From: Planctomycetaceae bacterium
GTDB taxonomy: Bacteria; Planctomycetota; Planctomycetia; Pirellulales; Thermoguttaceae
Assembly (NCBI GenBank): GCA_012719125.1
Contig: JAAYAY010000352.1
Location: 1-64,000 of the forward strand
Direction: 5' to 3'
Length of the DNA: 64,000 nt
In this document: one piece after another, positions 53,024 through 61,885 of the stretch
Position numbering within the stretch: position 1 is the first letter of the stretch
How the letters are laid out: the number at the start of each line of letters is the position of its first letter
Notes under the pieces: generated by a model
Seen by the model: only the letters and a program-made list of their open reading frames with translations
Told to the model about the DNA's origin: nothing
Databases searched by the model: none
Made by a program: the position numbers and the translations under genes

Positions 53024-53947
53024 TCAGCGAATGGGCTCCATGGGCGCCTGTTGGATCCGCCGTCCGAGCTCGTCCACGCGCCGCTGAACGTCGGATCGGA
53101 GCTGCTCCGCGGAGCGATCGACCGACGAGCGAAAGCGGTCCATATTCTGGTTGAGAGTCGTGCTGACTTGGGTCTGGAGGTTGTCGACCTGGCGCCCGGC
53201 GGCCGCGTTGAGATCCTGCCGGAACTGGCTGGCTTGCTGGTTCACGTAGTCCTGTGCCCCCTGCCCCCAGGCGTCCAAGCCCATGGGTTGGGGTGGTTGG
53301 GGCTGTGCGGGTTGGTAGGCTGAAGCCGACGGTTCGTTCAAGGGTGGGAACGGAAGGTTTGTATCGGCCACCGCACCATTCAGGATGGTATCGCCGAGGT
53401 TCTCGATTTGTTCTTCCGGGGTGGCCGGCGGCATGCTCGGATTGAGTCCGTCGTCCAATTTCTGGATGTATTCGCCGAGGGCCGTGCGGACCTTTTCGGG
53501 CATCATGGGGGTGCCCTTCTGGACGAGGACGGCGGCGTAGTAGCCCGAGCGGGAATCGAGAACTCGCTGGCGGGTCCCCTCGCTCAAGGTGACTGCGAAG
53601 AAGGTCAGAATGAGGCAGTAGAGCACGCCCTTGGCCGCCCCGAAAAGAGCGCCCATCTGCCGGTCGAATTCCTTGAGTTTCACCCGGTCGATGACCTTGG
53701 CGACGAAGCGGAAGGCGATCCAGATGGCGAGCGAGGTGGAGGCAAAGAGGATGCCCATGGCCAGGAACTGGTTCCAGGGCTCTTCGGCGCTGAGACTGGG
53801 CGCCAGGAATCCTGCGAATCGTAGGGCAACCACGGCGCTGACGACCACCGAGGCGATCGAAGCCAACTGCCAGGCCATGCCCTTCCAGGCGCCGAAGACG
53901 GCCGCACCAACCAGGACGATGAGCATGAAGATGTCGTAAGGCTGCAT
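53024..53947 (-). CDS. CvpA family membrane protein
   Basis: 307 residues. Four hydrophobic helices in the first ~140 residues with the CvpA-like opening YDIFMLIVLVGAAVFGAWKG and the FDRQMGALFGAAKGVLYCLI segment. A long C-terminal region (about 190-307) is Pro/Gln-rich, then predicted coiled coil (AAGRQVDNLQTQVSTTLNQN). CvpA proteins are linked to colicin V production and envelope integrity. A GGGCAGGG reads on the minus strand at 53259-53266. Confidence 0.85.
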   Translation of the reverse strand: MQPYDIFMLIVLVGAAVFGAWKGMAWQLASIASVVVSAVVALRFAGFLAPSLSAEEPWNQFLAMGILFASTSLAIWIAFRFVAKVIDRVKLKEFDRQMGALFGAAKGVLYCLILTFFAVTLSEGTRQRVLDSRSGYYAAVLVQKGTPMMPEKVRTALGEYIQKLDDGLNPSMPPATPEEQIENLGDTILNGAVADTNLPFPPLNEPSASAYQPAQPQPPQPMGLDAWGQGAQDYVNQQASQFRQDLNAAAGRQVDNLQTQVSTTLNQNMDRFRSSVDRSAEQLRSDVQRRVDELGRRIQQAPMEPIR

Positions 53948-54330
53948 GGCAAATTGTATCCCTGTGCGTAGACGGAGTTCGGGCCGGCAGTATAGTGATT
54001 TGCGTCGCGTCCGCGAAGAGCATTCTGATGGGGGCCCCTCCCCTGCTCCTCAGGGAAAGGGGAATTCTTGTTACTGGCAGTGCTAGCAGGCGGGGTTTCG
54101 GTGAGACAGCGTTGGTAGCACTGCTTGCGAGCAAGCAGTAGCACACGGAGCGGATACAGGCACTGCTTGCGAGCAAGCAGTGGCACACACTTCTTCTCGA
54201 GGTTGGCGGGGTGGGGCAGGGCAGGCAAAGACCGCCGGACGCTGAGAAATTGGTCTTGGTGTGGATTTCCCGGCTGAGTACAACGTGGCGAACTGGCGGC
54301 TACAAAGGATTGGCTCATACGGGGGCAGTC
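53948..54330. other. intergenic region with paired palindromes
   Basis: No gene. Contains two CTGCTTGC palindromes and one GGGCAGGG (54214, + strand, the only exact copy against the local polarity). Confidence 0.55.
54118..54189. repeat. pair of CACTGCTTGC-GA-GCAAGCAGTG hairpins
   Basis: Two copies (54118-54149 and 54159-54189), each followed by GCACAC. Same family as the inverted repeat inside the GT39 gene. Confidence 0.8.
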
Positions 54331-55131
54331 ATGGCAGACTTCAAGACCCATCTGACTTTCAGTACGACCCTGGGCGTCGCCTACGGCGGGGCGGCTTACG
54401 GGCTGTTCGATGTGCCGGCCCAAACCTGCCTTCTCGCCGGCGGACTGTGCAGTTTGTCGGGGATGCTGCCCGACATCGACAGCAAGTCGGGCAGACCGTT
54501 GCGCGAGAGCCTGGCGTTCATGGCCGCCATTGTTCCCATGATGCTGGCCGATCGTCTGCGGTCGATGGGAGTGTCGGCAGAGACCACCGTCATGGCCGGC
54601 GCGCTGACCTACCTGTTCGTGCGCTTCGGCCTGGGATTCTTCTTGAAACGTTACACGGTTCACCGGGGGATGTTCCACAGCATTCCTGCGGTGATCATCT
54701 TCGGGGAATTGGCCTTTCTGCTGGCTTCGGGCGAGGATACCTGGCTGCGCGCCTACAAGGCGGGCGGAGTCGTACTGGGCTGTCTCTCGCACCTCGTCCT
54801 CGATGAGGTGTACAGCGTCCAGTGGCGGCTGGGTTGGGTGCGGATCAAGAAGTCGTTCGGCACGGCTTTGAAGATGTACAGCACGAAGAGCGTGTGGGCA
54901 AACCTCTCGGTGTACGCCAAGCTGGCCCTTCTCTCCTACGTCGTCTTCTACGAGCCGGGTTGGATGAATCAGTACCGAGAAGCCCGGGCAGAGCGGTGGA
55001 ATCGGCATGCTGTCGAGCAACCGGCCGACACAGAGCTCGCGGACAAGCTTCCCGTCAAGGAGACCGTGGAGAAGGTGCAGGAAGGCGCAACAGACACGGC
55101 GCGCCGGCTGCTCGACGGGTGGCAGAGGTAA
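54331..55131 (+). CDS. YdjM-type metal-dependent membrane hydrolase
   Basis: 266 residues of the LexA-binding, inner-membrane-associated hydrolase (DUF457/YdjM) family. Start ADFKTHLTFSTTLGVAYGG with an early His, GMLPDIDSKSGRP metal motif, and TVHRGMFHSIPAVIIFGE. About four hydrophobic helices. Predicted to act on lipids at the inner membrane; the exact substrate is unknown. Confidence 0.85.
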   Translation: MADFKTHLTFSTTLGVAYGGAAYGLFDVPAQTCLLAGGLCSLSGMLPDIDSKSGRPLRESLAFMAAIVPMMLADRLRSMGVSAETTVMAGALTYLFVRFGLGFFLKRYTVHRGMFHSIPAVIIFGELAFLLASGEDTWLRAYKAGGVVLGCLSHLVLDEVYSVQWRLGWVRIKKSFGTALKMYSTKSVWANLSVYAKLALLSYVVFYEPGWMNQYREARAERWNRHAVEQPADTELADKLPVKETVEKVQEGATDTARRLLDGWQR

Positions 55132-55132
55132 C

Positions 55133-55173
55133 GGGGCTGTCCCGATTTTTGTCACAAAAATGGGACTGTCCCC
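55133..55173. repeat. GGGACTGTCCCC imperfect hairpin
   Basis: GGGGCTGTCCCGATTTTTGT faces ACAAAAATGGGACTGTCCCC. Its design (ACTGTCCC plus A/T run) resembles the other hairpins with the T-run ends. Confidence 0.7.
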
Positions 55174-55275
55174 TTCCCGCAGCATCACGAGCACAGAATT
55201 CGGTACAAGCCCGAGGTAAGGGAGTAGTCAGGACACAGGTGACACCTCTTGGTTCGGGACCGAGGCGGGTCACGA

Positions 55276-55740
55276 TCACTTTCGTCGCGGGGCAGCGAGG
55301 CGGCGGCTGTCGAGGAGGAGCGTGACCGGGCCGTCGTTGACCAGCTCCACGGCCATGTGCTGGCGGAAGCGCCCGGTGGCGGTTTCGATTCCGTGATCGG
55401 CGACCGTCTTGACGAAGATCTCATAGAGCGATTCGGCCACCTCGGGCGGAGCGGCGTCGGTGAAGCTGGGGCGGCGTCCCTTGCGGCAGTCGCCCAACAG
55501 GGTGAACTGGCTAACCACGAGCATGGCCCCGCCCACGTCGCTGAGGGAGAGGTTCATCTTCCCGTCGGCGTCTTCGAAGATCCGCAGCCCGGCGGCCTTG
55601 TCAGCCAGCAGCCGAGCCTCGGCTTCCGTGTCTCCCTCGGCAACCCCGAGCAGGACCAGGAACCCTTTACCGATCTTCCCGCTGATTTCACCGGCCACGG
55701 TGACCTGGGCGCGACTCACTTTCTGGATGCAGGCGAGCAT
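55276..55740 (-). CDS. dtd: D-aminoacyl-tRNA deacylase
   Basis: 154 residues, the standard family length. Signature [19 protein letters not shown] and C-terminal [15 protein letters not shown]. It removes D-amino acids (and glycine) from mischarged tRNA. Cytosolic. Divergent from the adjacent Gfo/Idh gene. Confidence 0.96.
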   Translation of the reverse strand: MLACIQKVSRAQVTVAGEISGKIGKGFLVLLGVAEGDTEAEARLLADKAAGLRIFEDADGKMNLSLSDVGGAMLVVSQFTLLGDCRKGRRPSFTDAAPPEVAESLYEIFVKTVADHGIETATGRFRQHMAVELVNDGPVTLLLDSRRLAAPRRK

Positions 55741-55938
55741 GGCAATCGGCTTGCTGAGAGTGCTATGGGATGGGCGTTGGGGGGAGTGCCGATTGTCGTC
55801 GGGAGCCGTTCGTGCGTCAAGCGTGCTTCTGGGCGCCGACTTGCAGAGGCGGGGGCGGGAGCCTAGACTGGCTGGTTGCGGCCCACCTGTTTCCCCGCCT
55901 CGGACGCAAACCTTTCTCCAGACTCAAGGAGCGGCAAT

Positions 55939-57330
55939 ATGGCCCGAACGAAGTGGACACGACGCGACGTCTTGCGAGCCGGCAGTGCGGCCTTCGCGCT
56001 TCCCTATTTGGTACCCTCCAGCGTGCTCGGACTGGACGGCGCGGTGAGCGCCAACGAACGCGTGATCGTGGGGATCATCGGTCTCGGCGGCCGGGCCAGG
56101 TCGATCGCCAACGACTGCAAGCAGATCCCCCAGATGAGAGTCGTGGCCGTGTGCGATTGCTTCAAGCCGGCGGTCGACGCGTTCGTGAAGCACGTGGGGC
56201 AGGACCAGAACTGGTCGACCTACGAGGACATCCACGAGATGTTCGAGAAGGAAAAGCTCGACGGGATCATGGCGGAGACGACGACCCACGCTCGGGCATG
56301 GGTGGTCGTCAACGCGATGCAGGCCGGACTGGACACCTACATCGAAAAGCCCATGTGCCTGACGATCGACGAGGGACGATACATGGTCAATGCGGCCCGC
56401 AAGTTCAAGCGAGTCACCCAGGTGGGGACGCAGCAGCGGTCGATGCCGATGAACAACTGGGCGAGCGACCTGGTGAAGAACGGGGCGATCGGCAAGATCA
56501 AGACGGTGCTGGCGCCGAACTTCGTGGGGCCGCTGAAGTGGACGAGCAAGGATTCGGAGCCTCTGCCCGAGGGGGGCAAGGAAGGCTGGTGGGATAAGTG
56601 GACCAATCAGGCGGAGATGCGTCCTTATCACCATCTGCTTCATCACGGATGGGAGAAGTGGTGGGCCTACGACGGCGGAGGATTGTGCTACGGCGTGACC
56701 GGTTGGGGAACGCACTCCTACGACCAGATTCAGCGGGCCCTGGGCACCGACGACACGGGTCCCGTGGAGATCCTGCTGGAAGAGCCGGTGGAGGACCGGC
56801 CCTGCGGGAAATTCGAGACGGTGACGGAGGTGGACGAGACGCGGCTCGATTACCTGATTCGATTGGCCAAGCCGGTGGTGGGGCCCCGTGCGAAGATACG
56901 CATGTGGTACGCCAACGGAACGGAGCTTCGGCTCCACCTCGACGGCGAGTGGGGCCCGGGCCTGGGGGCGATCTTCGTCGGCGAAAAAGGCAAGATCGAA
57001 ATCAACCGCGACAAGATCGCCGGGCCGAAGGAGTTGATCGATTCGCCGGACAATCCCGGCCCCATCACCAGGCCCGAGAACCAGTATCATATCGAGAACT
57101 GGGTGGAGTGCATCAAGACCCGCAAGAAGTGCAACGCCGACATCGAGATCGGGCAGCGGGCCACGTCGCTCTGCTACCTGGTGAATCTGGCTCGCGAAGT
57201 GGGCCAGGTCGGCAAGAGGCTCAAGTGGGATCCGGCCGCCGAGCGGTTCACCAACTGCGACGAGGCCAACGTGTCGACCTATATTTCGCGCCCGCGGCGC
57301 AAGGGATGGGAATTGCCGGCGTTGACGTAA
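55939..57330 (+). CDS. Gfo/Idh/MocA family oxidoreductase, Tat-exported
   Basis: 463 residues; AAGGAG 7 nt before the ATG at 55939. Tat signal TKWTRRDVLRAGSAAFALP. NAD-binding VGIIGLGGRARSIANDC, EKP motif YIEKPMCLTIDEGRYM with the probable catalytic Lys, and a long C-terminal domain. It is a paralog of the oxidoreductase at 151-1518. PdxA starts 16 nt downstream, so co-transcription is possible. Substrate unknown. Confidence 0.9.
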   Translation: MARTKWTRRDVLRAGSAAFALPYLVPSSVLGLDGAVSANERVIVGIIGLGGRARSIANDCKQIPQMRVVAVCDCFKPAVDAFVKHVGQDQNWSTYEDIHEMFEKEKLDGIMAETTTHARAWVVVNAMQAGLDTYIEKPMCLTIDEGRYMVNAARKFKRVTQVGTQQRSMPMNNWASDLVKNGAIGKIKTVLAPNFVGPLKWTSKDSEPLPEGGKEGWWDKWTNQAEMRPYHHLLHHGWEKWWAYDGGGLCYGVTGWGTHSYDQIQRALGTDDTGPVEILLEEPVEDRPCGKFETVTEVDETRLDYLIRLAKPVVGPRAKIRMWYANGTELRLHLDGEWGPGLGAIFVGEKGKIEINRDKIAGPKELIDSPDNPGPITRPENQYHIENWVECIKTRKKCNADIEIGQRATSLCYLVNLAREVGQVGKRLKWDPAAERFTNCDEANVSTYISRPRRKGWELPALT

Positions 57331-57346
57331 CGGCAGGGAATGTCGA

Positions 57347-58414
57347 ATGACAAACGGAGAAAGGAAGCCGCTGCTGGCGTTGACGCTGGGTGATCCGGCC
57401 GGAATTGGTCCGGAGATCGTGGCGGCGGCGTGCGCGGCGCCCGAGGTCCACCGCTGGTGCCGTCCCGTCGTGGTCGGGCATCCGGAAATGGTTCGGCGGG
57501 CGATTGCGCTGCGGCAAACGAGTGCAACGGTGCGGGTGATCGGGGAGGTCGAACAGGCCGACCCGTCGCCTGCGCAGGTTGCGTGTCTGGCAACGGGTTC
57601 GGACGAGGTCCTGGATGCGCCTGCCGGGGAGATCGACGGTCGCAGCGGGCAGGCGGCGTACGAAGCGATTGTCGCCGCCGCGGAACTGGCACTCGCAGGG
57701 CGGATCGACGGGCTGGTGACCGCCCCGCTGCATAAGCAGGCGTTGCACGAAGCGGGCCATCACTATCCCGGGCACACCGAGCTGCTGGCCGAGATGTGTG
57801 GCGTCGACGACTTCGCCATGATGCTCTACCTGGGGCCCGAAGAACCGATCCGGGGCCCGGCGGGGCTGGCGGTCGTGCATGTGACTCTCCACACGGCGAT
57901 GCGCAACGTGTTTGAGGAAATGACGTCGGCCGAAGTGCTGGCGAAAGCTCATCTCGCCCATGCCTTCATGCTGCGAATGAAGGGCGAGGCTCCGAAGATC
58001 GGCGTCTGCGCGTTGAATCCCCACGGCGGCGAGGGCGGGCTGTTCGGCCGCGAGGAACTCGACGTGATCCGTCCGGCGATAGAAGCCGGACTGGCCGAGG
58101 GACTCGATCTGGAGGGCCCCTTGCCGGCCGACACGGTGATGATTCGGGCACGGAACGGAGAATTCGACGCCGTCGTGGCCATGTATCACGACCAGGGGCA
58201 TATCGCCTTGAAGCTGCTGGGAATGCACCGGGCGGTGAACGTAACCCTGGGGCTGCCGATCGTGCGAACGAGCGTCGCGCACGGCACCGCCTTCGATCTG
58301 GCATGGAAAGGCCGTGCCGAGGTCGGCAGCATGATCGAAGCGATCCGCGTCGCCGTGCGGTTGTGTGATGGTTGTCAGGGTTCAGAGTTCGGGGTTCAGG
58401 GTTTGATAAGTTGA
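57347..58414 (+). CDS. pdxA: 4-hydroxythreonine-4-phosphate dehydrogenase
   Basis: 355 residues; NAD-dependent oxidation step of pyridoxal phosphate synthesis. Seen: LTLGDPAGIGPEIVAAA, DGLVTAPLHKQALHEAGHHY, GHTELLAEM, and MYHDQGHIALKLLG with metal-binding His residues. The last ~12 residues (CQGSEFGVQGLIS) are encoded by a GGGTTCA-type repeat and extend the protein past the usual end. Confidence 0.95.
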   Translation: MTNGERKPLLALTLGDPAGIGPEIVAAACAAPEVHRWCRPVVVGHPEMVRRAIALRQTSATVRVIGEVEQADPSPAQVACLATGSDEVLDAPAGEIDGRSGQAAYEAIVAAAELALAGRIDGLVTAPLHKQALHEAGHHYPGHTELLAEMCGVDDFAMMLYLGPEEPIRGPAGLAVVHVTLHTAMRNVFEEMTSAEVLAKAHLAHAFMLRMKGEAPKIGVCALNPHGGEGGLFGREELDVIRPAIEAGLAEGLDLEGPLPADTVMIRARNGEFDAVVAMYHDQGHIALKLLGMHRAVNVTLGLPIVRTSVAHGTAFDLAWKGRAEVGSMIEAIRVAVRLCDGCQGSEFGVQGLIS

Positions 58415-58467
58415 CCCCCGAACCCTGCTTCCTGCCCCCTGAACCCTGAACCCTGAACCCCGACAAC
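58371..58467. repeat. inverted GGGTTCA-type heptamer repeat
   Basis: GTTGTCAGGGTTCAGAGTTC and following units (58371-58405) face CCTGAACCCTGAACCCTGAA plus ten bases (58438-58467). It overlaps the pdxA 3' end and adds codons to it. Confidence 0.8.
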
Positions 58468-58471
58468 TCCA

Positions 58472-59110
58472 ATGCCCCCCTGCCCTGCCCCGGATACTTG
58501 CTGGCTTTGTTTGATTCGACACGGAGAGACCGCCAACAATCGCGAGAAGCCTCCGCGGCTTCAGGGTCGGCGGACGGATCCGGCCCTTTCGCCGGAAGGC
58601 CGCCGACAGGCGGAGCAAACCGCTCGGTTTCTTTCGTCGGCCGGATTGAAGAAAGTGTTCTCGAGTCCCCTGTTACGCGCTCGGGAGACTGCCGAGGCCA
58701 TTGCGACGCCCCATGGGTTGGACGTGATTACGGTGGACGACCTCGTCGAAGTGGACGTGGGGCTCTGGGAGGGGCGAAACTGGACCGAGATCGAGAAAGC
58801 TGATCCGGAGGCCTACCGGGCGTTCATGGAGAACGCGGCCGAGAATCCTTACCTGGGCGGCGAGACCGTTGCGGCAGTTCTGGAACGTTCGGGGCCGGCC
58901 CTCGAACGGTTGTTGGCCGAGAACCTGGGCAGTTGCATCGCCGCGGTGGCCCACAACGTCGTCAATCGCACCTGGCTGGGCCGGTTGCTGGGGTTGCCGC
59001 TGTCGAAGTACCGCAGCGTTCCGCAGGACAACTGCGGAGTGAATCTGATCCGCTATCGGCGCGGCGAAGTGAAGGCGGTGACGATCAACGGGGTGTTTCA
59101 CCTGGAATAG
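58472..59110 (+). CDS. histidine phosphatase family protein
   Basis: 212 residues of the phosphoglycerate-mutase-like superfamily. RHG motif (R16-H17-G18) in CLIRHGETANNREKP, LSPEGRRQAEQTA, VFSSPLLRARETAEAI, and a second His in VAHNVVNRTWLG. It hydrolyses phosphate monoesters; substrate unknown. Its first codons (MPPCPAP) overlap a KOPS-like tandem, so the true start could lie slightly downstream at an alternative codon. Confidence 0.92.
   Translation: MPPCPAPDTCWLCLIRHGETANNREKPPRLQGRRTDPALSPEGRRQAEQTARFLSSAGLKKVFSSPLLRARETAEAIATPHGLDVITVDDLVEVDVGLWEGRNWTEIEKADPEAYRAFMENAAENPYLGGETVAAVLERSGPALERLLAENLGSCIAAVAHNVVNRTWLGRLLGLPLSKYRSVPQDNCGVNLIRYRRGEVKAVTINGVFHLE
58475..58490 (-). promoter_or_regulatory. 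KOPS-like tandem on minus strand
   Basis: CCCCCCTGCCCTGCCC on the + strand, i.e. two overlapping GGGCAGGG reading leftward. Confidence 0.5.
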
Positions 59111-59277
59111 GTGGAAATTGCTATGGGGTTCTCGTGCGTGCCCCCCTGCCCTGCCCCACCGGGTTCGGCGGCGAGAATCTTGTTGTGCCCGGCTTCGGTT
59201 GCAGCGAAGGCGGCGGCAAGCGTACTCCCTGCACGGAGGAACGAACGACGGGAGCAGGACGACATGGGAAACCTCAT
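59098..59277 (-). pseudogene. truncated Tat-signal gene (sugar-isomerase-type N-terminus)
   Basis: Reads MRFPMSSCSRRSFLRAGSTL, a complete Tat signal, then GTHENPIAISTYS, which looks like the first barrel strand of Tat-exported xylose-isomerase/epimerase-like proteins. The frame stops at once because it runs into the 3' end of the histidine-phosphatase gene. A KOPS-like tandem encodes its GGAGQGG stretch. The rest of the gene has been lost. Confidence 0.6.
59141..59157 (-). promoter_or_regulatory. KOPS-like tandem on minus strand
   Basis: CCCCCCTGCCCTGCCCC; two overlapping GGGCAGGG reading leftward. Confidence 0.5.
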
Positions 59278-59503
59278 TCTGGTGCGTGAATTGGGGAGCG
59301 GCAGACGGACTGATGGTACCAGATAGCAACGGTAGTCGGTATCCGCAACGGGTGCGGATCTGCCGGCGTCGCCTGAGTCTGGACCGGTGCGTTTCTGGTC
59401 TTTTCGGCACAAGACGGGGATCTGCGGGCGAGAACCACCGTCGGGAGGGGTACGTTGCATTTGGTCAACATGCCGGCGGGCGAGGTCCTGCGGTGGGGCC
59501 CTC

Positions 59504-59520
59504 CTCCCCTGCCCTGCCCC
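59504..59520 (-). promoter_or_regulatory. KOPS-like tandem on minus strand
   Basis: TCCCCTGCCCTGCCCC-type stretch; two overlapping GGGCAGGG reading leftward. Confidence 0.5.
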
Positions 59521-59606
59521 GCAAATCGTCCGAGCCTATCACCACATGCCCGGCTTTCCGATCCCATACTTGTCTAAACGGCCTTGCGTGATTCCCGGAG
59601 GAATTC

Positions 59607-60884
59607 GTGATTGAGACACCCATGTTCCAACGTCGACGTCGAAGGCTGGTTGTTCCCGAAGATCGCGGTCCGTTCCGTGTGATGTTCATCCACACGGAGA
59701 TGGTCGTTGGCGGGGCGGAGACCCTACTGGCGGAGATCCTCCGCAAGATGGATCGCGAGCGGTTCTTGCCGGAGTTGTGCTGCCTGAAGCGGTTCGCCGA
59801 GTTGGGCGACGTGCTCAAGGAAGAGGTGCCCGCATTCACGGGTCTGCTCAGGAACAAGTTCGACGTGGGCGTGCTTCACCGGCTGACCGGGTTGCTTCGC
59901 GAGCGCCGCATTGATGCCGTGGTAACGGTGGGAACGGGGGGCGACCGGATGTTCTGGGGCCGTCTGGCCGCGCGGCGGGCACGGGTGCCGGTGATCCTTT
60001 CGGCGCTCCATGCAACGGGTTATCCCGTGCGGGTGGAGCGATTGAACCGCCTGCTGGCTCCGATCACCGACGGTTTCATTGCTTGCGCGAGGAGCCATTC
60101 CAAGTTCCTGGTGAAAGGGGAGAAATGCCCGCCGGACAAGGTGTTCACCATCTGGAACGGAGTGGACGTGAATCGGTTCCGCCCGCGAGACAAGGGGACG
60201 ATGCGGGCGAGACTGGGGATCTCCCCGGCGGCGCCGGTGGCAGGAATCGTGGCCGCCCTGCGTCCCGAGAAGCAACATGTCATGCTCATCGAAGCGATGG
60301 CCCGGGTGGTTGCCCGGTTGCCGGAAGCGATGCTTGTCGTCGTGGGTGACGGGGTCGAGCGAGGGGCGATCGAGGCCAGGGTTGACGAACTGGGGTTAGG
60401 GGCGAACGTTCGCATGCTGGGGACTCGTCACGACGTGCCCGAAATTCTGGCGGCACTGGATCTCAAGGTCCTGTCGTCGAAGATGGAGGCGAATCCCGCC
60501 TCGACGCTGGAAGCTTCGGCTTGCGGCCTGCCCGTGGTGGCGCCGAACGTGGGCTCTTTGGCGGAAACAGTCGTGGACGGTACGACGGGCATTCTCTGCC
60601 GGCCCAACGACCCGGCGGCCCTGGCCGACGCGGTTGCGGGGTTGCTGTGCGATCCGCAGAAGGCTCGATCGATGGGCGAGGCGGGACGAGAACTGGTTTG
60701 CCGGCAGTTCTCGGTGGAAGGCATGGTGCGCGGCTACGAGCGGTTGATTGAGGGTGTCTACCGGGCAGCGTGCCGAGGGACCCGGCTGGTTCCCGAGGAA
60801 TTTGACCGCACGATGGAGGCGGAAAGGGAGCGGATTGCCTGCGAGCTGACTGGACGGGCGGTTTCTGCCGGCAAGATGTCGTGA
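59607..60884 (+). CDS. glycosyltransferase family 4
   Basis: 425 residues; GTG start with GGAGG 6 nt upstream. N-terminal VMFIHTEMVVGGAETLLAEI, middle GFIACARSHSKFLVKGEKCP, and donor half AALRPEKQHVMLIEAMARV followed by SKMEANPASTLEASACGLPV with the family Glu. Transfers sugars from nucleotide donors in envelope or exopolysaccharide synthesis. Distinct from the GT4 at 44947. Confidence 0.92.
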   Translation: MIETPMFQRRRRRLVVPEDRGPFRVMFIHTEMVVGGAETLLAEILRKMDRERFLPELCCLKRFAELGDVLKEEVPAFTGLLRNKFDVGVLHRLTGLLRERRIDAVVTVGTGGDRMFWGRLAARRARVPVILSALHATGYPVRVERLNRLLAPITDGFIACARSHSKFLVKGEKCPPDKVFTIWNGVDVNRFRPRDKGTMRARLGISPAAPVAGIVAALRPEKQHVMLIEAMARVVARLPEAMLVVVGDGVERGAIEARVDELGLGANVRMLGTRHDVPEILAALDLKVLSSKMEANPASTLEASACGLPVVAPNVGSLAETVVDGTTGILCRPNDPAALADAVAGLLCDPQKARSMGEAGRELVCRQFSVEGMVRGYERLIEGVYRAACRGTRLVPEEFDRTMEAERERIACELTGRAVSAGKMS

Positions 60885-60910
60885 GAAGCCAACCGCAAGG
60901 GTGAGGTGGG

Positions 60911-61885
60911 CTAGTTGTTGAGTCCCAGTCTTTGCAGCAGTTGTTCGGTTTGGTCGGCGCAAGGCAGGTTGGGTTTGTACACGAATTGGGCCGCGTTGAC
61001 CTGCTGATTGAATCGCACGTTGGTCAGATTGATCCGGACCATGGGCGGATCGTTTGGGCCGGCCTTCACGGTCGCCGTGTTCCCGTCGAGGCGGTAGTAG
61101 ACGATCAAGTATGGGAAGAGATCATCCTTGCCGAGGAAGAGGATGATTCGGTTGGGGAGGTGCTTGGGGAGATCTTCGAGGGCCACTCCCCTGCCCTGCT
61201 CGATTTCCTCCTTACGTTCGGGCACGGCTCGGGTCAGCATTTCGGGGCGCCACCGTCCTTCGATCTTCCAGGCCGGGAAGCGGGCTTGAAGCTCAACGCC
61301 TTCGGGCGTGTCGAAGAGGAAAGCCCGGTCGAAGGAAGCGAGCAACTCGGAAAGGCCTCCGACACCGGGCCAGGCGTCGAGAGGCCGGAGGAGGGCGTGT
61401 GTGCCCTTTTCCTCGAGACGCTGCTGGACGACGGCCAGATCGACACAGGAGAGGCTCTCTTGCCCTCTGAGCTTGCGGTAGTTCCAGAGGAGGTCGCCGT
61501 CACACACCTGAAGCAGGCCGCTGGCGAGCTTGTCATCCTCGGGCTGGAGGTTGATCTCCAATCGGAATCGTACCCCCTGATTGGATCGCTGCTCGGCATA
61601 CTGGCCAAGACCAATCACGTCGACGCCGAGAAAATGCGCTTTCTGGAAAACCTGGGCAGAGACGGTATAGTGGCGCAGCATTGCCGATTGAGCCTGGTGC
61701 AAGAGTGATTGCCCATCGCTTACGGCCTGCTGCTGAGGTGGTGTTCCAGAACTGGGGGTAGGAGATCCACCTTGTCGGGAAATGAGATCCCCCGATGGGG
61801 AGGAGTTTCTGGTCGTTGCAGCAACTTCAAATAGAAAACCCGGGAGGACTGCGCAAAGTGTCGCGATCAACAACTTGGTACGCAT
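60911..61885 (-). CDS. LolA-like exported protein
   Basis: 324 residues. The ATG at 61885 opens a signal peptide (MRTKLLIATLCAVLPGFLFE) with AGGA ~10 nt upstream; longer frames lack this. After a Gln/Ser-rich linker, a beta-rich body with LLQVCDGDLLWNYRKLRGQE and FLGKDDLFPYLIVYYRLDGN resembles outer-membrane lipoprotein-carrier/LppX-like folds. Common in planctomycetes; probably envelope lipid or lipoprotein related. A leftward GGGCAGGG lies at 61189-61196. Confidence 0.7.
   Translation of the reverse strand: MRTKLLIATLCAVLPGFLFEVAATTRNSSPSGDLISRQGGSPTPSSGTPPQQQAVSDGQSLLHQAQSAMLRHYTVSAQVFQKAHFLGVDVIGLGQYAEQRSNQGVRFRLEINLQPEDDKLASGLLQVCDGDLLWNYRKLRGQESLSCVDLAVVQQRLEEKGTHALLRPLDAWPGVGGLSELLASFDRAFLFDTPEGVELQARFPAWKIEGRWRPEMLTRAVPERKEEIEQGRGVALEDLPKHLPNRIILFLGKDDLFPYLIVYYRLDGNTATVKAGPNDPPMVRINLTNVRFNQQVNAAQFVYKPNLPCADQTEQLLQRLGLNN

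Larger units (their letters stand above)
59111..59606. other. region with gene remnant and KOPS-like tandems
   Basis: Besides the truncated Tat gene it holds leftward tandems at 59141 and 59504. No other gene seen. Confidence 0.5.

Noticed and set aside
52620-54188. N-terminal extension of the GT39 frame
   Set aside because: It runs through hairpin repeats, the dif-like site and the CvpA gene on the same strand in another frame.
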